This document shows, one piece after another, positions 1 through 6,651 of a stretch of 15,750 nucleotides of DNA. The notes under the pieces were generated by a model. It ran no database searches and was not told the origin of the DNA. It saw nothing but the letters and a program-made list of their open reading frames with translations. The position numbers and the translations under genes are program-made. Source of the DNA: Rhizobium leguminosarum (GTDB taxonomy: Bacteria; Pseudomonadota; Alphaproteobacteria; Rhizobiales; Rhizobiaceae); contig NZ_LWBS01000468.1 in NCBI RefSeq assembly GCF_001652265.1, forward strand, positions 1 to 15,750. Direction: 5' to 3'. The first letter of the stretch is position 1. Every line of letters begins with the position of its first letter.

Positions 1-1
1 C

Positions 2-241
2 TTGAGGATCGCTACCACTTGCGGCTTCGCGGACGTGAATGCTATGCGCCGGGTCTTCGCCAAAACCATCGGCGTAAGTCCGAATGACTACAGGAGCCGT
101 TTCCAGACATCGTCGAAGCCATCGCAAGCCGCACCTATTCGCGATGCTCAAGGGCACCCGGGGAGGGCACTCGCGATGGAGATAGCGTTAGCTACCTCCC
201 ATCCTGGCGCGGTCGGCGGGCAGGGAGCGCGAGCGGTCTGA
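2..241 (+). CDS. AraC/GlxA-family transcriptional regulator, C-terminal fragment (cut by window edge)
   Basis: Only the last 79 codons are inside the window; the gene enters from the left, so the TTG at position 2 is not a true start. The visible residues match the second helix-turn-helix of AraC-family regulators: IATTCGFADVNAMRRVFAKT followed by GVSPNDYRSRF. The motif Gly-Phe-x-(6)-Arg-Arg-x-Phe and the closing Gly-x-Ser-Pro-x-x-Tyr-Arg are typical of the family. The roughly 40 residues after the HTH are unstructured in appearance and Ala/Gly-rich, like the tails of GlxA-type members. The N-terminal sensor domain, often DJ-1/PfpI-like in GlxA types, is outside the window, so the effector and targets are unknown. 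The family call is secure; the GlxA subtype is an inference. Confidence 0.8.
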   Translation: MRIATTCGFADVNAMRRVFAKTIGVSPNDYRSRFQTSSKPSQAAPIRDAQGHPGRALAMEIALATSHPGAVGGQGARAV

Positions 242-589
242 GTTCGAGTCGTCAATCACGACAGTCCTTTCCCCACATCAAGGCGACGAAGGAAAACAAG
301 CCGCGGGCTGAGGGCCAGATTCTTGATATGGTTGAGCAGGCAGGCACGGAGCTGACCCAAGAGTGAGAGCCGTAAAGCAATTCGTGAAGGGAACTGGTTC
401 GTCGAGATGACAACGCCCTCTAGTCTAGAAACGAGCCTGGTCACTGGAGACTTTCAGAGGTCGGTCCGACCGAAGCAGGTGCGCTAAGCTGCGGTATACG
501 CAGTATGGTTCGCGCGGTGCCATGGGATTTCGCGTGAATCATCCAGTCTTATGTCGCGAGTGCGACCAATGACTGCTGGCAGCCACCGG
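242..589. other. Intergenic stretch without a recognisable gene
   Basis: This is the 348 bp between the AraC-type gene and the convergent 3' end of the MocR-type gene. Short open frames exist on both strands (for example a 62-codon one on the minus strand from 444 to 256). None has a convincing ribosome binding site or a recognisable motif. No strong terminator hairpin with a T-run was seen. It may contain worn gene remnants, but I cannot name one. Confidence 0.5.
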
Positions 590-2047
590 TCATGCCGACC
601 AGAATTTGGATCGGTAGACCTGTACTAGCTTCTCCACAGCCTTTCCAATCAGCGCAACGGGCATGGAGGCGTATCCAAATATAAACCCCGCACGTTGATC
701 TGTTGGGGACGCAAACAGACGCGAAATTGGGTAGATCCCGACACCTTCTTGCCTCGCGCAGCCGGCGAAACGCTCTTCATCGCTGGCAGTGAGGCAGTTG
801 AACCACGCGACGATATGCAGGCCCGCCGACGTTCCAACGATGTCGACCTCGTCGCCAAACGCTTCGGCCATTGCATTCAGGAATACCGCACGCCTTTCGG
901 CGTTCAATCGCCTCATCTTTCGAACGTGGCTTTCATATGCGCCCGTGTCGATCATTGACGCGAGAGCCTCCTGTTCAAAGCTCGAGCTGTGTCGATCGGT
1001 GATCTGCTTGCATCGGACAAAGGTCTCCACAAGCGTGCTAGGCAGCACCGTGTAACCAAGGCGGAGCGTTGGCGATAGCGTCTTGGATACGGTGCCGACA
1101 TAGATAACCCGACCTTTTCCGGTCATCCACAGCGGCGGAATCGGACGTACGTCATATCGATACTCCCCGTCGTAGTCGTCCTCGATGATGTAGGTGTTCC
1201 CGGCGATCGCCCATTCGATCAGGGCCTTGCGACGTCCGGACGGAAGGACGCCGCCCAGCGGAAACTGATGGCTGGGCGTCACAAATGCCAGTGCTACACC
1301 CGTAGGATCAGGAAGCCGAGAGGTGTCCATTCCATCCTTATCGCATGGGGTGGCAACGGGCATTGCTCCTGTAGCAAGCATCACGTTGCGGGCCATCGCG
1401 TAGCAGGGCTCCTCGAGGACAACCTGGCTTCCCGCATCGACAAGCACCCGCGCGCACAGGTCCAACGCCTGCTGGGAACCGCTGACGATGATGATCTGGG
1501 CGACATCGCACTCAATACCACGAGCTCGCCAGAGGTAGCTTTGCAAGGCACGGCGAAGTGCCAGGCTACCGGCTGGATGCTCATAGCCAAGCCGTTCTCG
1601 GTGCGCCAGGACTGCCGCGTTCAGGGCACGCCGCCAAGCTAGCTTGGGAAAATCCGACGAAGCCACGTCGCCGTACCGGAAGTCGTATTGAAGCACTGCC
1701 TGTTCCGCGCTGATGTTCTTGGGCAACGCCATTGCACGCGAGGCATAGGCGGACACCCGGGGAGTGGTGTCTTGCGGCCGCGAATCGGGCCTAGTGCAAG
1801 TATGTCGTCCTTCGAACCCAACCGTCGGCTTCGCGCCCTGCCGCACCTGAATGTAGCCCTCAGAGATCAACTGGTCATAGGCGGCCGTCACCGTGGTCCT
1901 GGAAACGCCGAGTTCACCCGCAAGCGCGCGGCTCGAGGGCAATTTCTCACCCGTATCGTAGACGCCAGACAAAATCTGGTCGCGCAAAGACAGGTAAATG
2001 CGGCGCGTCGCGCCGCTCTTTCGTGAGCCCTTCGCTAACTGGACCAA
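590..2047 (-). CDS. MocR/PdxR-type GntR-family regulator with aminotransferase-like domain
   Basis: This is a cytoplasmic transcription regulator that combines a GntR-type winged HTH with a fold-type I aminotransferase domain that binds PLP as effector. I choose the TTG at 2047 (485 aa): it follows a GGA-like ribosome binding site and keeps the start out of the divergent gene. A longer frame, to 2185, would run into that gene. The HTH lies at about residues 15-75 (RRIYLSLRDQILSG, then GEKLPSSRALAGELGVSR). The aminotransferase part has TPSHQFPLGG near 257, EDDYDGEYRY near 289 and the PLP-lysine motif GTVSKTLSPTLRLGY with the lysine near 322. Length and domain order are normal for MocR proteins. 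It is divergent from a PaiB-like FMN-binding gene with a short shared control region, so it probably controls that gene and itself. Whether it is a true PdxR (vitamin B6 control) cannot be told; no pdx biosynthesis gene is present. Confidence 0.88.
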   Translation of the reverse strand: MVQLAKGSRKSGATRRIYLSLRDQILSGVYDTGEKLPSSRALAGELGVSRTTVTAAYDQLISEGYIQVRQGAKPTVGFEGRHTCTRPDSRPQDTTPRVSAYASRAMALPKNISAEQAVLQYDFRYGDVASSDFPKLAWRRALNAAVLAHRERLGYEHPAGSLALRRALQSYLWRARGIECDVAQIIIVSGSQQALDLCARVLVDAGSQVVLEEPCYAMARNVMLATGAMPVATPCDKDGMDTSRLPDPTGVALAFVTPSHQFPLGGVLPSGRRKALIEWAIAGNTYIIEDDYDGEYRYDVRPIPPLWMTGKGRVIYVGTVSKTLSPTLRLGYTVLPSTLVETFVRCKQITDRHSSSFEQEALASMIDTGAYESHVRKMRRLNAERRAVFLNAMAEAFGDEVDIVGTSAGLHIVAWFNCLTASDEERFAGCARQEGVGIYPISRLFASPTDQRAGFIFGYASMPVALIGKAVEKLVQVYRSKFWSA

Positions 2048-2059
2048 TAAAATATTCCA

Positions 2060-2087
2060 AAAGTGGCGGTGTACCTTGTGCCACTTT
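2060..2087. promoter_or_regulatory. Inverted repeat in the MocR/PaiB divergent promoter, candidate operator
   Basis: AAAGTGGC (2060-2067) and GCCACTTT (2080-2087) form a perfect 8-bp inverted repeat with a 12-bp spacer. It lies between the chosen starts of the two divergent genes (2047 and 2123). Half-site centres are about 20 bp apart, two helical turns, which suits a dimeric regulator. From memory, AAAGTGG-like half-sites have been described for actinobacterial PdxR; that likeness is suggestive only. The role as binding site of the neighbouring MocR-type protein is inferred. Confidence 0.5.
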
Positions 2088-2122
2088 GATGTGAATAATG
2101 CGCTCAGGTCAAGGAGATGCTT

Positions 2123-2746
2123 ATGTACACCCCGCCAGCCTTCGCCGTGGAAGACACGACCGAGCTTTACGAGATGATGCGGCAATGTCGCCTTGCCAAT
2201 TTCGTGACGGCTACACCCAACGGGCCGATGGCCACTCCCTTACCTATGTTCCTCGATGAGGCCGAGGGAGAAAGGGGCGTCCTCTATGCGCATCTGGCGC
2301 GACCGAACCCGCAGTGGCAGGCTCCTGTCATCGGCCATGGACTTGCAGTCTTTATGGGGCCGGACGCCTATGTGACGCCGTCCTGGTACGCTTCGAAAGC
2401 AGAGCATGGGAAGGTGGTCCCAACGTGGAACTACACAGCGGTTCACGCCAGCGGACCGGTCGAGTTTTTCGAAGAAGCCGAACGACTATTTGAGATTGTG
2501 TCGCGCCTCACGAGAATCCACGAGGTGTCACGCTCGCTACCTTGGGCAGTCACTGACGCTCCCGAAGCCTACATTCATGCTCAACTTCGTGGCATTATTG
2601 GTATTCGCATGCCCGTCGTGTCGCTGCAGGGAAAGTGCAAGATGAGCCAAAATCGTCCTGCGGCCGATCGCAAAGGGGTGAAACAGGGACTTGGCGATAG
2701 CGGCAGCCCTACCGATCAGATCGTTTCTGACATGATCCCCGGCTGA
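2123..2746 (+). CDS. PaiB-like FMN-binding protein (annotated family: FMN-binding negative transcriptional regulator)
   Basis: This 207-aa protein belongs to the PaiB family, which has a split-barrel flavin-binding fold related to pyridoxamine phosphate oxidase. Start choice: AAGGAG at 2111-2116 touches the ATG at 2117 but stands six bases before the ATG at 2123, so 2123 is preferred. Family motifs are YVTPSWYASK (about 83-92), VVPTWNYTAVHASG (98-111), HAQLRGIIGIRMPV (152-165) and GKCKMSQNRP (170-179). The last usually has Trp where Cys172 stands. B. subtilis PaiB was named as a regulator of sporulation and protease genes, but most proteobacterial members are uncharacterised and may be flavin- or heme-binding enzymes. 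It is divergent from a MocR/PdxR-type gene, a pairing that hints at a link to PLP, polyamine or amino-compound metabolism. The family call is firm; the function is not. Confidence 0.85.
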   Translation: MYTPPAFAVEDTTELYEMMRQCRLANFVTATPNGPMATPLPMFLDEAEGERGVLYAHLARPNPQWQAPVIGHGLAVFMGPDAYVTPSWYASKAEHGKVVPTWNYTAVHASGPVEFFEEAERLFEIVSRLTRIHEVSRSLPWAVTDAPEAYIHAQLRGIIGIRMPVVSLQGKCKMSQNRPAADRKGVKQGLGDSGSPTDQIVSDMIPG

Positions 2747-2799
2747 GACGAGCAATCGGGGAGTGAGATTCCGGAAGTAGCAATAGATGTTGGAATAAC

Positions 2800-2823
2800 C
2801 CTTGATCGATGAACGGATCAAGG
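2800..2823 (+). terminator. Weak hairpin downstream of the PaiB-like gene
   Basis: CCTTGATC and GATCAAGG form a perfect 8-bp stem with an 8-nt loop, about 55 bp after the paiB-like stop. No T-run follows on the plus strand, so as a rho-independent terminator it is incomplete. It could still mark the transcript 3' end. Confidence 0.3.
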
Positions 2824-2940
2824 AAAACGCCCCTAGTTTCACAGCGATGAGCATTTGTGTCGACGCGACCAAAGCAGGAGAAGGAAGCCTGCCCTACAGG
2901 GCTTCTGACAGATGCCTGCTTTTACGCATTGGGAGCGGCT

Positions 2941-3160
2941 AGCATGGCCCGAAGCACAATTGACAGTTGAGCCGATGCCTACACCCGGTTCGGAGCCAAG
3001 TCCAATCGGACGCACTGTTCGGCGCAAGCACTGTGAAAAGCGGGCGTTGAAGGAGGGAATGATTCCTTCGATCAATCATGTCGTCGATCTGTATAACGCC
3101 GTCAGAATATGTCATTCGCGTTGGCGGCGGGAACTATGATGCCAGTGGGGCAATAATTGG
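2941..3160 (+). pseudogene. Remnant of a B3/B4-domain protein gene (tRNA-synthetase beta-subunit B3/B4-like), multiply frameshifted
   Basis: Pieces of one protein can be read by changing frame. Frame 1 gives AYTRFGAKSNRTHCSAQAL (2977-3033), preceded by a TGA (2968-2970) where the family often has Trp, and ended by another TGA at 3034. Frame 2 gives KRALKEGMIPSINHVVDLYNAV (residues split over about 3038-3103). A third stretch gives FAL and then GGGNYDA (about 3116-3145). In order these match the B3/B4 domain: FGxKPxRTPCSxEAL, then LPxINxVVDxYNAVS, then PVGGEnydA. Proteins with this stand-alone domain are thought to relate to phenylalanyl-tRNA synthetase editing domains. At least two shifts and two stops mean the gene is dead. 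The N-terminal and C-terminal thirds were not found. The assignment rests on motif recall, not a search. Confidence 0.55.
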
Positions 3161-3706
3161 AAACTGGATTATTTTTATCGGCAACGGCGGCTTCGCGCCC
3201 GTATTTTCGCCGTTCTCGCCGTATCCGAAAGTACCTAGAAGCTGACATGAAATCGCCCTAGGAATGCAGCTATAAGTTAGCTGGCGTGTCATCCGTAGTT
3301 GGCTTGTGATCATATCGGATACTTCTCGTCAGAATACTAGGACACGAGAGCGAATGCCGGCAAACCATCAACATCGCAGCCTGCTGTGCCGGATCGCACA
3401 TCATCGTCTTAGAGGAGGCTATCCTACGGGCAGGGTGGTTGGGATCGAGCGTCTCATAGAGGAAGGCGGCAGCCGCGCGGACGGTGACGGTGGCCGTCAT
3501 TGCGCGGTGGGATATCGATAACAAAAGCGGCTTGGTGATGGTTACGAGGGAACGAGCGATGCCAGTTCGTACTTGATTTCGACGAATGTTGCGTTCGTAC
3601 CGCTGTCAGGTTAATTCGGTTTAACGAAAAATTCCTTGCAACAAATCATGGGGTACGATAGTTATTCGGTCGGGCCTGGCCCACGAGATCGCCTTTGCGG
3701 TCGCCC
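3161..3706. other. Intergenic stretch without a supported gene
   Basis: About 550 bp between the B3/B4 remnant and the hairpin after the DUF3800 gene. Both strands carry open frames at 3270-3524 (84 codons, minus) and 3306-3521 (71 codons, plus), but neither has a clear ribosome binding site. The minus-strand reading contains VRAAAAFLYETLDP and ASSKTMMCDPAQQAA, which faintly resembles the last helices of acyl-CoA dehydrogenases and could be a decayed fragment. An octamer GTTCGTAC occurs twice (3565-3572 and 3593-3600); its meaning is unknown. Together with the dead gene to the left, the stretch looks like decaying DNA. Confidence 0.4.
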
Positions 3707-3738
3707 AAAAGCCTCGATGGAAACGTCGGAGGCTTTTT
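3707..3738. terminator. Bidirectional hairpin at the 3' end of the DUF3800 gene
   Basis: AAAAGCCTC (3707-3715) and GAGGCTTTT (3729-3737) form a 9-bp stem with a 13-nt loop. On the plus strand it ends in TTTTTGAGTTTTT; on the minus strand the stem ends in TTTT. It lies just past the DUF3800 stop (3745) and so most likely terminates that minus-strand transcript, though it could also stop plus-strand reading. Confidence 0.55.
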
Positions 3739-3744
3739 GAGTTT

Positions 3745-4566
3745 TTAGGCCTTCCGTTCGACATTTTCAAAGCAGCTATATTTGGATCCGAGCATCGGCC
3801 GCTCGTCTTCCTTGATATGGCAGTCAATCAGCTTTCCGTCGTCGGTCAGGCGCTGGTAAGGACGATTGCTGGCGTGATAGCCGCCCATGCAGATCGGCCA
3901 TAGATACAGATCCGCCAGTTGCGCCATCGGAGAAGTCTTCTGCTTGGTCTTGAACTCGTAGAGCGTCTGGTTCAACTGCTCGGGGGTCAAGGGGCCGTAT
4001 TTATCGGAATTGTCCTTAGCGAACGGCATTCCCTCCGCCTTTAGAGCCTTGTAGTAGCCCTGCAGGTTCGCATCTTCAGCCTTGTTGCAGCGTTCAGGAT
4101 GCACGCGCAGCTTCATGCCTTGGGTGATAGCGTACTTCGCGGCACGTTCAACGACGACAGTAAATGCGGTTTTGCAGAGCATCCAAGGATTCTGCTTGTA
4201 CTGCTCGAGGTATCGTCCACAGTATCCAGGGCGGTCGACAGTGCACGCGATACCGACCACGGGCGCCTCTCGCATCAGAATGTAAAGTTCCTCGTAGAAT
4301 GCTCCCAGCTTGTTCTTCTCCCAGGCCCGCAGGAAATGGAAGTTATCGTTCTGCGATCTGATTTCCGACGAGTGCAAGGGCGCCGTGATTTCCCATTTCT
4401 CACAGAACTTTGCGTGAACGTCTCGGGCGTTGTCCTCTTCGTCACTTTGAACCAGGATTCCACCGAGTGCGAACCAGTCGTACCCGTGCGCCGCTTTCTT
4501 CCCGACCTTGTGGGTGGGATGTCTAGTTCCGGAATCATCGAGGTAGAGGTTCAAGGTGACAGGCAC
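3745..4566 (-). CDS. DUF3800 domain-containing protein
   Basis: This 273-aa protein starts at a GTG (4566), with GAGAG about seven bases upstream. The DUF3800 pattern is complete: YLDDSGT with acidic pair Asp10-Asp11, a following hydrophobic strand FALGGILV (32-39), LHSSEI (64-69), and QLADLYLWPI near 217-226, where the family has Gln-x-x-Asp. These conserved acids fit the predicted RNase H-like fold of the family, so a nuclease role is possible but unproven. DUF3800 genes are often found as single genes in mobile or accessory regions and in some anti-phage loci. Here it stands alone, with no helicase, methylase or toxin-antitoxin partner in view. Neighbouring DNA on the right is AT-richer and on the left holds a dead gene, consistent with an accessory insertion. 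The family call is strong; the activity is unknown. Confidence 0.82.
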   Translation of the reverse strand: MPVTLNLYLDDSGTRHPTHKVGKKAAHGYDWFALGGILVQSDEEDNARDVHAKFCEKWEITAPLHSSEIRSQNDNFHFLRAWEKNKLGAFYEELYILMREAPVVGIACTVDRPGYCGRYLEQYKQNPWMLCKTAFTVVVERAAKYAITQGMKLRVHPERCNKAEDANLQGYYKALKAEGMPFAKDNSDKYGPLTPEQLNQTLYEFKTKQKTSPMAQLADLYLWPICMGGYHASNRPYQRLTDDGKLIDCHIKEDERPMLGSKYSCFENVERKA

Positions 4567-4742
4567 GGCAATCTCTCGTGGCAGTCGATCGACCGCTTAG
4601 ATTTTGGGGTGGTTCGAATTCCTATAATGCGATTATCTTCAGCACAACGGTAGCCAAATGGCGCACCGAACGCCACATCGGCGCACCGTGCACTGCTGCC
4701 GAGTTATTATTTCGGCCGGCACGGCCATTTCCAGGATCAGAA

Positions 4743-4806
4743 TTCCACATTTGGAACGAATATTAGAATCCAGTCGTTATCATTAGTCCATTAAATATAT
4801 AGACTA
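4743..4806 (+). promoter_or_regulatory. Candidate control region of the sulfur operon: two inverted repeats and an AT-rich -10-like element
   Basis: TTCCA-N4-TGGAA (4743-4756) is a perfect dyad that also fits the T-N11-A form of LysR-type binding sites. TAGTC-N13-GACTA (4784-4788 and 4802-4806) flanks an AT-rich core holding TATATA (4796-4801), a possible -10. No good -35 is placed 16-18 bp upstream, which is what an activator-dependent promoter would look like. Sulfur-starvation operons are commonly driven by LysR-type activators (CysB, Cbl, SsuR types) or, in Pseudomonas sfn genes, by sigma-54 with SfnR. No such regulator gene lies in the window. The site assignment is inference. Confidence 0.35.
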
Positions 4807-4830
4807 CGCCAACAATTGGGGCGTGGCGAA

Positions 4831-5418
4831 ATGAAAATTCTGGGTCTATCGGGCAATGTCAAGCAACCGTCGCGAACTGCCTCTGTTGTGGAGGCCGTCC
4901 TCGTTGCAGCGGCATCGAAGCTGGGCCTCGAAAGCCGAACCATAGAGCTGGTTGACGCTGCTCCGATTCTATTCAGGGCGCTTCGATCCGACCAGCTGGA
5001 TGCCGCGGGGCGTGCGATTATCGACGCCGTCGAGGCGGCTGATGTCCTGGTTGTCGGGTCGCCGGTCTACCGGGCATCGTATGCCGGCGCTCTCAAACAT
5101 CTTTTCGATCTTGTTGACTACCGCGCACTGACCGGCAAGCGGGTCATTCTAGCCGCCACAGGCGGCACACCGCTGCACGGTTTGATGATTGAACATCAGT
5201 TGCGCCCGCTATTCGGCTTCTTCAACGCGCTGACGCTGCCGACTGCTATTTACGCCACAGAAATCGATTTCGCGAATTATGAGATTACCAGCCCCGCGGT
5301 TCGCGAGCGCATCGAGCGCGCAGTTTCAGAACTCGCGCAGGTGCTGCCGGTCTCCAATAACGCCGCTGCCGACCGCGCCCATGGAAACCGCCCAGCGCCC
5401 GTCGCCGCGTCAGCTTAG
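4831..5418 (+). CDS. msuE: NAD(P)H-dependent FMN reductase, MsuE-like
   Basis: This 195-aa flavodoxin-like reductase makes the reduced FMN used by two-component sulfone or sulfonate monooxygenases. The ATG at 4831 opens directly with the family strand MKILGLSGNVKQPSRTASVV, so the upstream TTG at 4816 is unlikely. GSPVYRASYAGALKHLFDLV (76-95) is the FMN and dimer-contact motif of the SsuE/MsuE group. AATGGTPLHGLMIEHQLRPL (about 108-127) is the second conserved block. The length matches MsuE/SsuE (about 190 aa), with a short Ala-rich tail after residue 175. The ribosome binding site is weak (a G-rich stretch just upstream). It is the first gene of the operon, 20 bp before sfnG, which needs its FMNH2. 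SsuE is the alternative name for very similar proteins; the neighbour sfnG favours MsuE. Confidence 0.88.
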   Translation: MKILGLSGNVKQPSRTASVVEAVLVAAASKLGLESRTIELVDAAPILFRALRSDQLDAAGRAIIDAVEAADVLVVGSPVYRASYAGALKHLFDLVDYRALTGKRVILAATGGTPLHGLMIEHQLRPLFGFFNALTLPTAIYATEIDFANYEITSPAVRERIERAVSELAQVLPVSNNAAADRAHGNRPAPVAASA

Positions 5419-5438
5419 TCATTTTAAGGGAGAGTGCC

Positions 5439-6542
5439 ATGTCCTATGCCAGTAGAGAGCCGGTCAAATTTGCATACTGGGTGCCCAATGTTTCGGGCGG
5501 CCTCGTCATTTCGAACATCGAGCAACGCACCAGCTGGACGATCAAGTACAACAGAAAGCTGGCGCAAATCGCCGAGGCGAGCGGCTTCGATTACGCACTG
5601 AGCCAGATTCGCTTCACCGCCGGCTATGGCGCCGAGTTCCAGCATGAATCAGTCTCCTTTAGCCATGCACTGCTGGAATCCACGACGACACTAAAGGTGA
5701 TCGCAGCCATTCTGCCGGGACCGTGGAACCCAACGCTGGCGGCCAAGCAGATTGCCACGATCAATCACCTCACCAATGGCCGTGTCGCCGTCAATGTCGT
5801 GAGTGGCTGGTTCCGCGGCGAGTTCCACGCGATCGGCGAGCACTGGTTAGATCATGACGAGCGTTACCGCCGCTCGGAGGAATTCATCCGCGCGCTACGT
5901 GGCATCTGGACCGAGGATAATTTCACGTTCCACGGCGATTTCTATCGCTTCAACAATTATTCGCTGAAGCCCAAGCCGATCGATCCGCAGCCGGAAATCT
6001 TCCAGGGCGGCTCCTCGCGCGCCGCGCGCGATATGGCATCGCGCGTTTCCGACTGGTACTTCACAAATGGCAACACACCGGAGGAAATCGGCAAGCAGGT
6101 CGCTGACATCCAGGGCAAGGCGAAGGGCAACGGTCATTCCGTCCGCGTTGGCGTCAACGCTTTCGCCATCGTCCGCGAGACCGAGGAAGAGGCAAGGTCC
6201 GTCCTTGCCGAGATCATCGAGAAGGCCAATCCGGACGCGGTCAATGCCTTTGGCCACGAGGTCAAGAATGCCGGAAAGGCGTCGCCTGAAGGCGAGGGCA
6301 ACTGGGCGAAATCCTCCTTCGAAGACCTGGTCCAGTATAATGACGGCTTCCGCTCCAACCTGATCGGTACGCCGGAGCAGGTGGCGCGGCGTGTGGTCGA
6401 TCTAAAGCGTGCCGGGGCCGATCTCATCCTGCTCGGCTTCCTGCATTTCCAGGAAGAGGTCGAGTATTTCGGCAAACACGTGATCCCGCTGGTGCGGGCG
6501 ATCGAAGAGGCCGAAGCTTCGACCGCAATTGCTGCGGAATAA
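5439..6542 (+). CDS. sfnG: FMNH2-dependent dimethyl sulfone monooxygenase
   Basis: This 367-aa member of the bacterial luciferase-like flavin monooxygenases converts dimethyl sulfone with FMNH2 and O2 to methanesulfinate and formaldehyde, a reaction shown for Pseudomonas SfnG. The sequence follows SfnG almost throughout: KFAYWVPNVSGGLVISNIEQ at the N-terminus, QIRFTAGYGAEFQHES (about 56-72), AILPGPWNPTLAAKQIATI, VSGWFRGEFHAIGEHWLDHD, EIFQGGSSRAARDMASRVSD and GNWAKSSFEDLVQYNDGF. The family's TIM barrel is complete and the length is normal. AGGGAGAG lies seven or so bases before the ATG. It follows msuE by 20 bp and is separated from the ABC transporter genes by a gap with a strong hairpin. A related luciferase-type enzyme such as SsuD or MsuD is the alternative, but the near-continuous motif match points to SfnG. 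It acts in the cytoplasm under sulfur limitation. Confidence 0.93.
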   Translation: MSYASREPVKFAYWVPNVSGGLVISNIEQRTSWTIKYNRKLAQIAEASGFDYALSQIRFTAGYGAEFQHESVSFSHALLESTTTLKVIAAILPGPWNPTLAAKQIATINHLTNGRVAVNVVSGWFRGEFHAIGEHWLDHDERYRRSEEFIRALRGIWTEDNFTFHGDFYRFNNYSLKPKPIDPQPEIFQGGSSRAARDMASRVSDWYFTNGNTPEEIGKQVADIQGKAKGNGHSVRVGVNAFAIVRETEEEARSVLAEIIEKANPDAVNAFGHEVKNAGKASPEGEGNWAKSSFEDLVQYNDGFRSNLIGTPEQVARRVVDLKRAGADLILLGFLHFQEEVEYFGKHVIPLVRAIEEAEASTAIAAE

Positions 6543-6556
6543 GTCAGCATGAGACA

Positions 6557-6577
6557 GGCGGCCGGTTTTCGGCCGCC
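6557..6577 (+). repeat. Perfect GC hairpin between sfnG and the transporter genes
   Basis: GGCGGCCG and CGGCCGCC form an uninterrupted 8-bp stem with the 5-nt loop GTTTT, 14 bases after the sfnG stop. No T-run follows (ACGGGGAATA), so read-through into the transporter genes is likely. It may protect the msuE-sfnG message from 3' decay or partly terminate, lowering transporter expression. Confidence 0.6.
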
Positions 6578-6651
6578 ACGGGGAATAACGGAGCCGCAGA
6601 TGGCGACACCTGCGGGCGGGATATTGCGCGCCAAGCGACCGGTTGGGCGCA

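Noticed and set aside
256..444. 62-codon minus-strand frame and a short plus-strand frame (KATKENKPRAEGQILDMVEQ)
   Set aside because: The plus-strand piece looks protein-like but is only about 30 residues past the nearest plausible beginning, has no start signal, and I recognise no family.
2048..2185. N-terminal extension of the MocR-type regulator to 2185
   Set aside because: It would run through the divergent promoter and into the PaiB-like gene; the first conserved HTH residues appear only after the TTG at 2047.
3270..3524. 84-codon minus-strand frame resembling the C-terminal helices of acyl-CoA dehydrogenases
   Set aside because: The likeness is faint, no start signal is seen, no catalytic or FAD motifs are present, and an equally long frame lies on the other strand.
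3565..3600. Two copies of GTTCGTAC as a possible attachment or regulator site
   Set aside because: An octamer pair with no further symmetry and no adjacent integrase or regulator gene; chance is a sufficient explanation.
4099..4653. Long plus-strand open frame (184 codons)
   Set aside because: It is antisense to the clearly conserved DUF3800 gene and has no recognisable motif.
4717..4733. Sigma-54-like promoter (CGGCACG-N4-TTTCC) upstream of msuE
   Set aside because: Spacing fits, and Pseudomonas sfn genes use sigma-54, but the nearly invariant GC of the -12 element is TC here and the site is about 100 bp from the start codon.
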